Notes: generated from the letters alone by a model not told the origin. Numbered from the stretch's first letter, positions 45,801-54,339 are shown. The stretch is DNA of 64,000 bases from Acinetobacter bohemicus ANC 3994 (GCF_000367925.1 NZ_KB849175.1:273395-337394); one strand, 5' to 3'. Numbers and translations are program-made.

Positions 45801-46384
45801 TCCAAGAGTTTGAGCGCTGTGGACATACGTCGCCTTGGGGTGAACAAGGGCTTGGACTGGGCTTAGCCATTGTGCAACGTATGACCAGCCTGCTGGACTA
45901 CCCTGTGCATGTCTATTCTGAATATGGCAAAGGCTCTTGTTTCATGATTGAAGTGCCGATTGTCGAAGCACCTCAAGTGGTGACAACCCCAATACAGGCC
46001 ATTCCACTGAAAAGCAAAGCCTATAAAATTTTATGCTTAGACAATGATGAAACCATTTTAGAAGGCATGTCTACCCTGCTGACCAAATGGGGCTATCAAG
46101 TCTTTAAAGCGACTGAGCCTGAGCAAGCCTTACGCCTCATTCAGCAAGAAAATATTCAAGTCTGGTTGGTCGATCAACATTTAAACAACCATAAAATTGG
46201 TTTAGATTTCATTGTGGAAAATCGTCAAGAACAAGTTCCTGTAGCACTGATTACTGCGGATTCTGATCCAGAGCTGCCGCAACATTTGAAAGAACTCAAT
46301 ATTGTCTTGCTGAAAAAACCGTTAAAACCGGCATCCCTACGTTCATGGCTTTCAGGCTTAAAAATTTCAAGTTCTGAATCCTAA
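42887..46384 (+). CDS. crbS: Hybrid sensor histidine kinase CrbS (SLC5 transporter fused to kinase)
   Basis: 1165 residues. About 1-520: a thirteen-segment SLC5/sodium-solute-symporter module (GVYCSSWTFYGATGAAVREG near the start). About 530-640: STAC-like linker. About 655-770: PAS domain (MTQGVSVVDENM...FVTTFADITAF). Coiled linker, then HisKA with the phospho-acceptor His814 (FIAAASHDLLQPMHAARL), HATPase (NFVSNALRYTAKG, DTGPGI, GLGLGLAIV) and a C-terminal receiver with Asp1096 (LVDQHL). This is the architecture of CrbS, which with CrbR activates acs and acetate use. It is divergent from yjcH-actP over 184 bp; its likely partner CrbR is encoded at 47979. The decisive C-terminal REC makes it a hybrid. 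Confidence 0.93.
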   Translation: MNSWLIIGVLALYIALLFICAFFGEKHASRLSTRGRMLLFSLTLGVYCSSWTFYGATGAAVREGIIFLPIYLGPLIFVGVGYDIWRRLGRVRQHHAISSIADFVAARYGKSGPLASLVTILAVIAIIPYLALQLRAIALSAAVILQQDTNIESTTNGVLFLTGILAILAMMFGTRQIANTEQHGGLMLAVAFESFVKLFALLCVALFFVFEAPDNLGQISNDVADTFKQVQLLGVPDTFWVQTMLAALAIICLPRQFHVAVVELRDEKHIRGARRWFAVYLILTTIAIIPIASWALHAAPHFLAIPDVAVLSLPLSYNQDWLTLLAFLGGFSASTGMLLVSSVALSIMLSNDLIMPALWRTGILSRHDKRLPLVLKFTRRVCILAVMLLGFLFFHFFNDIDQLSVFGLLAFSAVAQFSPALIGGLYWRGGSKQGVYAGLLTGFFMWSYTLLLPTILRSFPAEYSQFTQQFLNLGPLGINWLRPEALLGFQSFAPLTHGVVWSLGLNILLYVWISRIFRPSIAEQIQAESFFYYETKPLPTHTSSTDISYLNHDVARLKVGDLIALAKRITGEGPATQAFQQFCAQNNVILNENSSANGMWWRFTEQYLAGTIGSASARTLLTTAMVNNGLALGQVANILDQASQWQRFNQNLIMTMIDHMTQGVSVVDENMCLVAWNNQYLILFDYPKDIVYVGCPIADLIRYNAERGECGPGSVEEHVRKRIHWMAMGSAHEFERIRKDGRVIQMRGNPIEGGGFVTTFADITAFRENEAVLEARVQDRTQQLANALSEQQLAREQADRANMSKSRFIAAASHDLLQPMHAARLFSTALEQSVQSDEDRKTLQQLDRALHGAESMLSALLDIARLEGGTIQPKRQPYPLHDLLSDLELQFKSIAAQRHIQFSVHDAQFWIDTDPQWIRRIIQNFVSNALRYTAKGRVIVGVLRSAEKPRHIRIGVWDTGPGIAEEQRIKLFQEFERCGHTSPWGEQGLGLGLAIVQRMTSLLDYPVHVYSEYGKGSCFMIEVPIVEAPQVVTTPIQAIPLKSKAYKILCLDNDETILEGMSTLLTKWGYQVFKATEPEQALRLIQQENIQVWLVDQHLNNHKIGLDFIVENRQEQVPVALITADSDPELPQHLKELNIVLLKKPLKPASLRSWLSGLKISSSES

Positions 46385-46396
46385 ACTGCAAAATCA

Positions 46397-46433
46397 AACG
46401 TCCATTTCAACGTGATGAAATGGACGTTTTAAG
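46397..46433 (+). terminator. Terminator of crbS
   Basis: 12-bp perfect stem AACGTCCATTTC / GAAATGGACGTT with loop AACGTGAT-type, then TTTT. Confidence 0.8.
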
Positions 46434-46796
46434 CCACAAATACACCTTTGGTCAGCGGCACTGGCAATTTATTTTCCTACTTAGGCCAAACTGCTCAAAA
46501 AATTGTATTTTAAGCGCTGCTCGATTGACTAAAAATTTCAAGCCTATATTTTCTATGGCAAAGAAGATCAAAATTTAAGTGAATACATGTACACTTGGTT
46601 ACAATTTTTCAAAATGCTGTTTTAAAATAATTTTTTATGCAAAAAATTCAATCTACAACTTTAGTCGTATTCCGTTCAGTGCGCTGCTAGACCATATATA
46701 AAAGCAAGAAAAGGTCAGTTTTATCTCGCAATAAGCACACTTCAAAAACGCTGCTCACAGAAACTGATCATCCGACAAAAACACAGGAGTTTGAAG
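46434..46796. other. Intergenic region before the 255-residue gene
   Basis: No gene seen. AT-rich with no repeat; only the ribosome site CAGGAGTTTGAAG at its end is clear. Confidence 0.5.
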
Positions 46797-47564
46797 ATGA
46801 ACATTTCGCAAGCTGGAAATCATGATTTAGATCAATCGCAACAATTTTACCGTCAATATGGAACCAATGCCCTATTACCCGAAATTCAATGGACTGAATT
46901 ATTTAAATACAGCAAGTTAAATGATACACATATTCAAGCTTTAAACACCTTGTACCAAAGTGCTGTACCACTTGCCTTACAAGTATTTGCCGATTTAAAT
47001 TTTGATGTCTTCACACCTGCGGCGCATAAACCACAAGGCCTAGGTCTATTTGAACGACTGGCTGAACAAGAAGATAAATTGATTGAATCCTTAAAGACTG
47101 AATCGAATGGCTTAAGTGATGCAGTACGTCATCAAATTTGGAGCATGTTACTCCGTGGTGGTGCCGTGCTGGTGTTTAAAGCATGGCTTGGTAAGGTCAA
47201 AACCAATGAAAATCTATTGGACACCACACAATTTGACGAATTATCCGACCTGTTATTTATTAAAACCTCACCTTTTGAATTGGCCCAGCACTTGGCTGTA
47301 AATTCAGATAATCGTGAAGATCATATTTTTCTTATGTATGGCAATGACATCTACCTAGACCATTTTAACAGCTTAGAAACAGCCGCTTTATTTGTCGACT
47401 TAGGTGTCTATGATGCGGCCTTTTTAAGCCTACGTGATGATAGCGTCGCTGAATATCTGAAAGAAAAATCCTATGTTTCTCAAGAACAGATTGATGACCT
47501 GCAATGCGCACTCAATCCATTATTTTGCACAGACCTAACACCTAAAAAAAGCTGGGTAATTTAG
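46797..47564 (+). CDS. Conserved hypothetical soluble protein
   Basis: 255 residues from the ATG at 46797, which has AGGAG 7 bp upstream; the TTG two codons earlier was rejected. No signal peptide or membrane segment. The middle has LRGGAVLVFKAWLGKVK and the end DDLQCALNPLFCTDL. I do not recognise a family. It lies between crbS and crbR; the location suggests, but does not prove, a role related to the CrbSR system. Its terminator has been split by repeat copy B. Confidence 0.65.
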   Translation: MNISQAGNHDLDQSQQFYRQYGTNALLPEIQWTELFKYSKLNDTHIQALNTLYQSAVPLALQVFADLNFDVFTPAAHKPQGLGLFERLAEQEDKLIESLKTESNGLSDAVRHQIWSMLLRGGAVLVFKAWLGKVKTNENLLDTTQFDELSDLLFIKTSPFELAQHLAVNSDNREDHIFLMYGNDIYLDHFNSLETAALFVDLGVYDAAFLSLRDDSVAEYLKEKSYVSQEQIDDLQCALNPLFCTDLTPKKSWVI

Positions 47565-47626
47565 GTTAAATTTTTTCTTTGTTTAAATTGCAAAAATTGA
47601 TTTTCATAAAAAAGGCACTTTCATGA

Positions 47627-47934
47627 AGTAATGCCAGTCAGTTAATAAATTGACTGGCTTTTTTATTTTAAATTCATGATGTTATTAGATACGCGGAAAC
47701 GTCATCCGCAACTGTTCGAGGCAAGACTACTTTGGAAAAGTACAGTTTCTGCGATTTATTAATCAATAAAAGGGATTTGGCGAGTTTTGCGGATGACAAA
47801 TGCCTTTGATTACTTTGGGCTTATCCAAAGTAATAGATGAGCTCCAAGTATTTGATTTAAAAATATAAGACTCCGTTGTGAAGCACTAAAAAGTTAAGGA
47901 GTTTATTACAAAACTCCTTAACTGACAGGCATTA
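47627..47934 (-). repeat. 306-bp structured repeat, copy B, inserted in a terminator
   Basis: Reverse-oriented copy of 15279-15584 (core 47629-47934), about 95% identical. Direct repeats ACTTTCATGA (47617-47626) and ACTTCCATGA (47935-47944) flank it. Removing the element and one repeat restores the terminator GGCACT-TTCATG-AGTGCC with A- and T-runs. The left-end hairpin GCCAGTCAGTT.../...ATTGACTGGC (47632-47657) followed by TTTTTTATTTT acts as a plus-strand terminator for the 255-residue gene. The right-end hairpin AAGGAGTTT / AAACTCCTT acts on the minus strand. No ORF. Confidence 0.85.
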
Positions 47935-47978
47935 ACTTCCATGAGTGCCTTTTTCTATTTCAGACTGTGTTCAGAACA

Positions 47979-48638
47979 TCACATTTTCTTTTCTTCAATA
48001 TTTAAAGCACTAATAGCCAAGACCGCTTGAGTACGATTTTGTACCCCCAATTTACGGAAAATGGCTGTGACATGCGCTTTAATCGTTGCTTCAGAAACAT
48101 CTAACTCATAGGCAATCTGTTTATTCAACAAACCTTCCGCAACCATCATTAAAACGCGGAATTGTTGTGGCGTAAGCGATTGAATTCGTTCTGCCAACGC
48201 AGTTTCATCTGCCGCACGTGGATCAAAATTCAGATTAGTCGGTAAGTTCGGTGGTAACCAAATTTCACCTTCTAGCACTTGGCGAATCGCTTCACCAATA
48301 TGGCTTGGATGCGCTGATTTTGGAATATAGCCCATCGCACCATGCGCAATCGCACGTTGAATGATTGAAACTTCTTCGTGTGCAGAAACCACAATAATCG
48401 GAATCGAGGGATATTGTGCACGTACATGAACCAAAGCCGAAAAGCCCGACGCCCCCGGTAAATTAAGATCCAATAAAACCAAATCTGGTTCTGGTCCGTT
48501 ATCTAAACGTTCATAAAACTCATTTACTGCAGCTGTTTCATTAATTTGAGCTTGCGGTAAGCTATAACGAACTGCTTGAATTAAAGCATGACGAAATAAC
48601 GGATGATCATCAACGATTAAAATGTTCATAAGCGACAT
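47979..48638 (-). CDS. crbR: NarL/FixJ-family response regulator CrbR
   Basis: 219 residues. Receiver domain with the acidic pair D10-D11, phospho-acceptor Asp57 (LVLLDLNLPG), Thr/Ser in VVSAH and Lys107 (GYIPKSAHP). A LuxR-type helix-turn-helix follows (SLTPQQFRVLMMVAEGLLNKQIAYELDVSEATIKAHV, from about 155, quoted by its key residues TPQQ, NKQIA, SEATIKAH). It is the expected partner of CrbS 1.6 kb away and should activate acs and yjcH-actP. The first ATG was taken; an in-frame ATG three codons later is possible. A structured repeat (copy B) lies just beyond its 3' end. Confidence 0.88.
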   Translation of the reverse strand: MSLMNILIVDDHPLFRHALIQAVRYSLPQAQINETAAVNEFYERLDNGPEPDLVLLDLNLPGASGFSALVHVRAQYPSIPIIVVSAHEEVSIIQRAIAHGAMGYIPKSAHPSHIGEAIRQVLEGEIWLPPNLPTNLNFDPRAADETALAERIQSLTPQQFRVLMMVAEGLLNKQIAYELDVSEATIKAHVTAIFRKLGVQNRTQAVLAISALNIEEKKM

Positions 48639-49003
48639 GAAAGATCTTGTGCACAGTGATGGCTATTCTAACCACACAATCATCGTTAAGGATATGCAGG
48701 AATCACTTTTTTTACTCGATATGCCATTATTTTATAAAAAAATTAGTTTTTTTTGCATTTTTCCAAAAAACATCAAATCTAATCACATTTTGATATAAAT
48801 TTTATTCATGCAACGAAAATGCTTATTCAAATCAAATATAACTTTACTTTTCAAATAATTAAACCACCATTTTCGCCAGCATTATTTTAAAAACAGTTAT
48901 ATCTTAAAAACAGATAACCTATTTTTTTTTCTTTATTTTACAGTACCTTCTACAATGTTGATAAATGAACACTATTCCGAGATTCAACTTAGGTTTTACG
49001 TTC
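48639..49003. other. Intergenic region between crbR and msuE
   Basis: No gene seen. Very AT-rich, with T-runs (for example at 48927-48936). Holds the promoters of the divergent crbR and msuE-sfnG; no clear boxes or sigma54-type GG-N10-GC element was found. Confidence 0.45.
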
Positions 49004-49738
49004 ATGACCATTCTTAATCAACAAAAACCGCTTAACATTGTTGCCGTATCCGGTGGCTTAAATAACCCGTCTAAAACAGAAGCTCTCGTGCAAGAAATTC
49101 TGAATGAATTAGGTGAAGCTACGCCAATTAATGTGCATTTTATTAAATTCAGTGAAATTGGTCATTTATTGGGGGGAGCGATTTACCGTAATCAACTGCC
49201 ACAACGGGTACAAGATGACTTGGCTGCGGTTGAAGCTGCCGATGCCCTCATTGTAGGAACACCGGTTTATCGTGCATCTTTCACGGGGCTTTTTAAGCAC
49301 TTTTTTGACTTTGTTGAACAAACTGCATTGGTTGATGTACCTGTTCTTTTAGCTGCATCGGGTGGTAGTGAACGTCATGCTTTGGTCCTTGAGCATCAAT
49401 TACGTCCATTGTTTAGCTTCTTCCAAGCACAGACTTTACCGATTGGTGTCTATGCAACAGACAAAGATTTTACCCCTGAATACACCATTCACAGTGAATT
49501 TTTACGCGACCGTATTACGTTGGCTGTCGCACGTGCATTGCCTATTTTGGAATGGGCACCAGCGAAAGGTCAACGTGCAGAAGTGGTGAAAGAAAAAACT
49601 CAACTGGCCAACCAAAACTTGGGCATCAATAAACAAATTGAGCAAGATGACGTCTTACCTTCTGCCGCAGTACCCAATTTAGATGCCGCAGAATCTCGTC
49701 TACATCATAAAAAAGCACCAAAGCCTCAAGTGGCATAA
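49004..49738 (+). CDS. msuE: NADPH-dependent FMN reductase MsuE
   Basis: 244 residues from the ATG at 49004 (MTILNQQKPLNIVAVSGG); the ATG at 48965 would add 13 residues with no ribosome site. Flavodoxin-like fold: VAVSGGLNNPSKTEAL binds FMN phosphate, and GTPVYRASFTGLFKHFFDF is the conserved second FMN loop. C-terminal about 60 residues are an extra tail. It reduces FMN for two-component monooxygenases of organosulfur use. sfnG follows 29 bp downstream, a typical partner. Confidence 0.9.
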   Translation: MTILNQQKPLNIVAVSGGLNNPSKTEALVQEILNELGEATPINVHFIKFSEIGHLLGGAIYRNQLPQRVQDDLAAVEAADALIVGTPVYRASFTGLFKHFFDFVEQTALVDVPVLLAASGGSERHALVLEHQLRPLFSFFQAQTLPIGVYATDKDFTPEYTIHSEFLRDRITLAVARALPILEWAPAKGQRAEVVKEKTQLANQNLGINKQIEQDDVLPSAAVPNLDAAESRLHHKKAPKPQVA

Positions 49739-49767
49739 GTTAAAGCATCCAGCTAGAGGGTAAAGAT

Positions 49768-50880
49768 ATGACTCAACCAAATCAAAATATTACTTTTGCC
49801 TATTGGGTTCCGAATGTCAGCGGTGGTTTGGTGGTCAGTAATATCACACAGCGCACAGATTGGAGCTATGAATATAACGTGCGTTTAGCACAAGCCGCGG
49901 AAAAAAGTGGTTTTGACTATGCCCTCACCCAAATTCGTTTTACTGCGGGTTATGGTGCGGACAATCAACATGAATCCGTGAGTTTTAGCCACGGGCTATT
50001 GGCAAAAACTGAAAAGCTGAAAGTGATTGCGGCAATTTTGCCGGGTCCTTGGAAGCCCGCTTTAGCTGCAAAACAATTGGCCACCATTGACCATCTGACT
50101 CAGGGTCGTATCGCCATTAATGTGGTGAGTGGTTGGTTCCGTGGCGAGTTTGATGCGATTGGTGAAGAATGGCCAGAGCATGACCAACGCTATGCGCGTT
50201 CTGAGGAATTTATCCGTTGTTTAAAAGGCGTTTGGAGCGAAGATCATTTTAGTTTTGAGGGTAAGTATTACCAGTTTAAAGATTACACTTTAAAGCCAAA
50301 ACCGGTGCAGAAACCGCATATCGAAATTTTTCAAGGGGGCAGCTCACGTGCTGCACGCGATATGGCATCGCGCGTTTCCGATTGGTACTTTACCAATGGC
50401 AATACAACGGAGGAATTGAAAAAGCAAATTGATGACATTCGTACAAAAGCCAAACTAAATGGTCATCAGGTCAAAATTGGTGTCAATGCGTTCATTATTG
50501 CCCGTGATACTGAAGAAGAAGCACAGGCGGTACTGCAAGAAATTATTGATAAAGCCAACATTCAAGCGGTCAATGCATTTGGCGATGCCACACGTGAAGC
50601 GGGTGCCTCAACCACTGAAGGCGAAGGCAACTGGGCAAAATCTACCTTTGAAGATTTAGTACAGTATAACGATGGCTTTAAAACCAATCTGATTGGCACA
50701 CCGCAACAAATTGCAGAACGTATTGTTGCGCTCAAAAGTGTGGGAGTCGATTTGGTTCTGTCTGGCTTTTTACACTTTATTGAAGAAGTCGAATATTTTG
50801 GTCAGAAAGTTTTACCCTTGGTTCGTGAACTTGAAGCAAAACAGCAGCAAGCACTGGCAATTCAAGCGAAGTCAGCTTAA
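49768..50880 (+). CDS. sfnG: FMNH2-dependent dimethyl sulfone monooxygenase SfnG
   Basis: 370 residues. Bacterial-luciferase-like fold: FAYWVPNVSGGLVVSNI at the N-terminus, GYGADNQHESVSF, RIAINVVSGWFRGEFDAIGEEWPEHDQRY and HIEIFQGGSSRAARDMA are family blocks of SfnG. It oxidises dimethyl sulfone to methanesulfinate using FMNH2 from MsuE, releasing sulfur for growth when sulfate is scarce. It is the second gene of the msuE-sfnG operon (29-bp gap; AGAGGGTAAAGAT before the ATG). The regulator SfnR is not in the window. Confidence 0.92.
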   Translation: MTQPNQNITFAYWVPNVSGGLVVSNITQRTDWSYEYNVRLAQAAEKSGFDYALTQIRFTAGYGADNQHESVSFSHGLLAKTEKLKVIAAILPGPWKPALAAKQLATIDHLTQGRIAINVVSGWFRGEFDAIGEEWPEHDQRYARSEEFIRCLKGVWSEDHFSFEGKYYQFKDYTLKPKPVQKPHIEIFQGGSSRAARDMASRVSDWYFTNGNTTEELKKQIDDIRTKAKLNGHQVKIGVNAFIIARDTEEEAQAVLQEIIDKANIQAVNAFGDATREAGASTTEGEGNWAKSTFEDLVQYNDGFKTNLIGTPQQIAERIVALKSVGVDLVLSGFLHFIEEVEYFGQKVLPLVRELEAKQQQALAIQAKSA

Positions 50881-50926
50881 CGACATTCGCACAGCATAAT
50901 AATAACAATAAAAGGTATTCTCCATT

Positions 50927-50958
50927 CCCCACAAGACTCGGCTTGAGGGGTTTTTTTT
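50927..50958 (+). terminator. Terminator of msuE-sfnG
   Basis: CCCCACAAG pairs with CTTGAGGGG around ACTCGG, one mismatch, then eight T. Confidence 0.8.
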
Positions 50959-51084
50959 ATGAACATTCAATGCAGTTTAAAATACATATTTACAAAAGTA
51001 ATCGCCTTCTTTGATCCATCGTTTTGGATCAATAGAAGCAGTTGGTAAAGCCAAAATTAAAAAATAGACTTTAGAGAACCTTTT

Positions 51085-51306
51085 TTAATGGGTAAATAAT
51101 CTCCAAATCCACTTAAATAAAGTCCCCACAGCATGAGGAAAAAGATACCCCATAGCAAAACATAAAATAACGCTGCTCAATACAATTTGAGCTGAATCAA
51201 TCTCTAGACTAGCGTAAAGAGAGAAATAGAGTGCCACGCCAAAACCAAGTACAACGCCGCCTATAGCGTAATAAACAGCAACAATGAAACGATCTGCATG
51301 CTTCAC
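51085..51306 (-). CDS. Small two-segment membrane protein, unknown function
   Basis: 73 residues; the start is GTG (GTGAAGCATGCAGAT) with GGGGGAA upstream. Two hydrophobic segments (about 8-30 and 41-60), then a short basic tail (KWIWRLFTH). No family recognised. It follows a 31-codon reading frame (51349-51444) on the same strand. Function is unknown. Confidence 0.55.
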   Translation of the reverse strand: MKHADRFIVAVYYAIGGVVLGFGVALYFSLYASLEIDSAQIVLSSVILCFAMGYLFPHAVGTLFKWIWRLFTH

Positions 51307-51348
51307 TTGGTTCCCCCTAGCGTCCTGATGATGTATGTTTATTGCATG

Positions 51349-51444
51349 CTAATTTCCTGTAGGAAAACCATGAAACATCCACTGTATCGCAAATAAAATA
51401 AGTAGAATAAGTAGCATCAGGAAGATGATTTCTAAGCGCTTCAA
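51349..51444 (-). CDS. Very small hydrophobic membrane peptide (31 residues), candidate
   Basis: TTG start, LKRLEIIFLMLLILLILF, then AIQWMFHGFPTGN and TAG. CAGGA lies 11-15 bases upstream. The hydrophobic helix with a positively charged start fits a single-pass inner-membrane miniprotein. It is 43 bp upstream of the 73-residue membrane protein, so they could be co-transcribed. Chance occurrence is possible because AT-rich DNA often yields hydrophobic frames. Confidence 0.35.
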   Translation of the reverse strand: MKRLEIIFLMLLILLILFAIQWMFHGFPTGN

Positions 51445-51487
51445 AGTTTAAATTTTCCTGCAATACAACTTAAATACTAAAATAAAA

Positions 51488-51513
51488 ATACCGCCTGAGC
51501 CACCAGACGGTAT
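51488..51513 (-). terminator. Terminator of acs
   Basis: ATACCGTCTG pairs with CAGGCGGTAT (one mismatch), followed on the minus strand by TTTTTATTTT. Confidence 0.75.
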
Positions 51514-51524
51514 CCCTAAAAAAT

Positions 51525-53468
51525 TTATCTATTGGGGTGCACGGTGAGGATTAAAGCTTCGACCACTTGTGGCTCCGCCAAAGTTGAAGTATCGCCCAAA
51601 CTATCCAACTCATTGGCGGCAATTTTTCTTAAAATCCGGCGCATGATTTTACCGGAACGGGTTTTTGGCAAAGCCGGTGCCCAATGCAGTGCATCTGGTG
51701 TCGCAATCGGACCCAAAATTTTACGCACCCAATCGACCAATTCTTTGCGTAGTTCTTCCGATTCCGCTGTGCCCGCTTGCAAAGTGACAAAAGAGCAAAT
51801 CCCTTGTCCTTTAATCTCATGCGGCATACCCACCACCGCCGCTTCTGCAACAGCCTCATGGGCAACCAAAGCACTTTCGACTTCTGCTGTGCCTAAACGG
51901 TGTCCAGCGACATTCAGCACATCGTCCACGCGTCCTGTAATCCAGTAATAACCGTCTTTGTCACGCCGTGCGCCATCTCCAGTGAAATACACACCCGGAT
52001 AAGTCGAAAAATAGGCTTCAATAAAACGCTCAGGATCGCCCCAAATGGTGCGCATTTGACCCGGCCAAGAATCCTTGATCACCAAGTTACCTTCGGCTTC
52101 ACCTTCTAGTTCATGACCTTCAGTATCGACAATAGCCGGTTGTATGCCAAACAAGGGGCGCGTTGCAGACCCCGGTTTTAAATCCGTGGCTCCCGGTAAA
52201 GGGGAAATTAAAATACCACCTGTTTCCGTTTGCCACCACGTATCGACCACAGGACAGCGGCTTTCACCCACCACGGTATAGTACCAATTCCATGCCTCTG
52301 GATTAATCGGCTCACCCACGGATCCAATCAAACGTAAACTACTGCGGTCACTTTCCCGAACAAACCGATCACCTTCACGCATCATGGAGCGAATGGCAGT
52401 CGGTGCCGTATAGAGGATGGTGACATTGTGCTTATCGACAATATGACCAGTACGTGCCCACGTCGGATACTGCGGTACACCTTCAAACATCAGCGTGGTC
52501 GTACCATTCGACAATGGCCCATACAGGACATAAGAATGTCCGGTAATCCAGCCAACATCTGCGGTACACCAAAACACATCATCTTGTTTTAAATCGAATA
52601 CTTCACGAAAAGTTGAATTCACATAGGTGAGATAACCGCCCGTGGTATGCAACACCCCTTTCGGCTTACCGGTTGAACCCGAGGTATACAGAATAAATAG
52701 CGGATCTTCTGCATTCATCGGCTCGGGTGGGCAAATTTCATTGACCGACATAATTTCCATGTGATACCACAGGTCGCGTCCTGCTTTTAACTCAATCGGA
52801 TTGCCGGTGCGATGCACCACAATCACATTTTGAACCGATTCAGTGCCCTGAACTTGCAGTGCAGCATCGACATTTTCTTTGAGTGGAATGGGCTTACCGC
52901 CACGCATACCTGAATCGGCAGTAATCACAATTTTGGCTTGACTGTCTTCAATCCGACTCGCCAAGGCATCTGGTGAGAAGCCACCAAAAACCACACAATG
53001 CACTGCCCCAATTCGAGCACACGCCAACATTGAAATGGCCGCTTCAGAAACCATGGGCATATACAGCACCACACGGTCGCCTTTGCCTACACCGTGTTTT
53101 TTTAATACATTGGCAAAACGACAGGTTTCATCATGCAGTTCTTTAAAAGAAATAATTTTATGCCGTGAAGGATGATCACCCTCCCAAATAATCGCAGGTT
53201 TATGTGGGTGTTCTTTTAAATGTCGGTCTAAGCAATTGGCACTCAGGTTGAGCTGCCCATCAGCAAACCATTCAATTTTAAAATTATCTTTGTTAAAACT
53301 GGTATTTTTGACTTGAGTAAAAGGTTTAATCCAATCCAGTTTATGCGCTTGTTCTGCCCAAAACTCATTTGGCTGATCAATAGATTGCTGATAACGCTCG
53401 AAATATTCAGATTCTACAAGACGAGCTGTTTTTTTAAATTCTTCTGGTACAGGATAGATTTCTTTCAT
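51525..53468 (-). CDS. acs: Acetyl-CoA synthetase
   Basis: 647 residues. Adenylate-forming core: YTSGSTGKPKGVLHTTGGY (P-loop, about 265), WWQTETGG, YFTGDGARRD and GRVDDVLNVAGHRLGT. The catalytic, acetylation-controlled Lys is in PKTRSGKIMRR near the C-terminus. It converts acetate, ATP and CoA to acetyl-CoA. Upstream lies the ACGACCAAAG motif (53581-53590), shared with yjcH-actP, so CrbR control is likely. Alone in its transcription unit. Confidence 0.97.
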   Translation of the reverse strand: MKEIYPVPEEFKKTARLVESEYFERYQQSIDQPNEFWAEQAHKLDWIKPFTQVKNTSFNKDNFKIEWFADGQLNLSANCLDRHLKEHPHKPAIIWEGDHPSRHKIISFKELHDETCRFANVLKKHGVGKGDRVVLYMPMVSEAAISMLACARIGAVHCVVFGGFSPDALASRIEDSQAKIVITADSGMRGGKPIPLKENVDAALQVQGTESVQNVIVVHRTGNPIELKAGRDLWYHMEIMSVNEICPPEPMNAEDPLFILYTSGSTGKPKGVLHTTGGYLTYVNSTFREVFDLKQDDVFWCTADVGWITGHSYVLYGPLSNGTTTLMFEGVPQYPTWARTGHIVDKHNVTILYTAPTAIRSMMREGDRFVRESDRSSLRLIGSVGEPINPEAWNWYYTVVGESRCPVVDTWWQTETGGILISPLPGATDLKPGSATRPLFGIQPAIVDTEGHELEGEAEGNLVIKDSWPGQMRTIWGDPERFIEAYFSTYPGVYFTGDGARRDKDGYYWITGRVDDVLNVAGHRLGTAEVESALVAHEAVAEAAVVGMPHEIKGQGICSFVTLQAGTAESEELRKELVDWVRKILGPIATPDALHWAPALPKTRSGKIMRRILRKIAANELDSLGDTSTLAEPQVVEALILTVHPNR

Positions 53469-53580
53469 TATTTACTTCCTTGATCTTATTCATCTCATCA
53501 CGAGATGCTATGCCACGTTATTGATTTTATTCACTGCATATTCACAGTATGGCGATTATTTTTCAACCACTTCAATCATG

Positions 53581-53590
53581 CTTTGGTCGT
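53581..53590 (-). promoter_or_regulatory. Shared motif upstream of acs (putative CrbR site)
   Basis: ACGACCAAAG followed by CAT on the minus strand, 112 bp before the acs start codon, matching 42811-42802 upstream of yjcH in sequence, strand and distance. Confidence 0.5.
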
Positions 53591-53757
53591 AGTTTATTTA
53601 TACAATTTAAAACATAAACACCTTATCGTATTCAACAAAAATAATCGTCTTATTCGTATCTGATCTGTTCTTTTAATCTTATAATTTAATAACAAGCTGC
53701 ACTGACCATTTTATCAAATCCACGATTGTCTTAGCTCAACCTGATTTGGAAAAGCGT

Positions 53758-54339
53758 ATGAACCCACAAGACTCAGTTTCTTTTTTTTCCAGATCTCAAG
53801 CAACGAACACAGATCATCCTTTGTCGCTGCAAGGTCGTTTTGGGCGTTTAAGTTCAATCGGCTGGTATGCTTTTGTGCATTTAGTAACTTTTTTAGCCAC
53901 GATTGCCTTAAGCCTAACGGTGGGGATTTTTAATCTCAATACCCTGTCTATGGACCATCAGTTCGTCAATACATTAACGGGTATTGCGGGTCTAGGCTTT
54001 ATGGTGATTGTGCTGCTGTATTTCTATTTTTTAATAGTGATTACTGTGCGGCGTTTACATGACATGAACCGAAGTGGCTGGTTTATTTTATTGTTTATGC
54101 TGCCCTTGCTGAATATTTTGCTGGGCATGTATTTACTGTTAGGTTCAGGTACAGCAGGCATCAATAACTATGGTCTGCCGCGTGAAACACCCGTTTGGGA
54201 AAAAATCTTAGCATGGCTGATGATCATTCTGATGTTGCTCAGTGTTTTGGCTTCAAGCAGCATGCTGTCTTATATGGTCGGTGCAGGTGAATTAGACATG
54301 CCGCAACAGGTCATTCAAAAAGGCAGTGAATATTTTTAA
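53758..54339 (+). CDS. DUF805 membrane protein
   Basis: 193 residues from the ATG at 53758, with GGAAAAGC upstream; the TTG four codons earlier was rejected. LQGRFGRLSSIGWYAFVHL begins the DUF805 region; the family block RRLHDMNRSGWF is clear. Four hydrophobic segments. Function unknown. The gene is 111 bp upstream of the MscS gene on the same strand. Confidence 0.82.
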   Translation: MNPQDSVSFFSRSQATNTDHPLSLQGRFGRLSSIGWYAFVHLVTFLATIALSLTVGIFNLNTLSMDHQFVNTLTGIAGLGFMVIVLLYFYFLIVITVRRLHDMNRSGWFILLFMLPLLNILLGMYLLLGSGTAGINNYGLPRETPVWEKILAWLMIILMLLSVLASSSMLSYMVGAGELDMPQQVIQKGSEYF

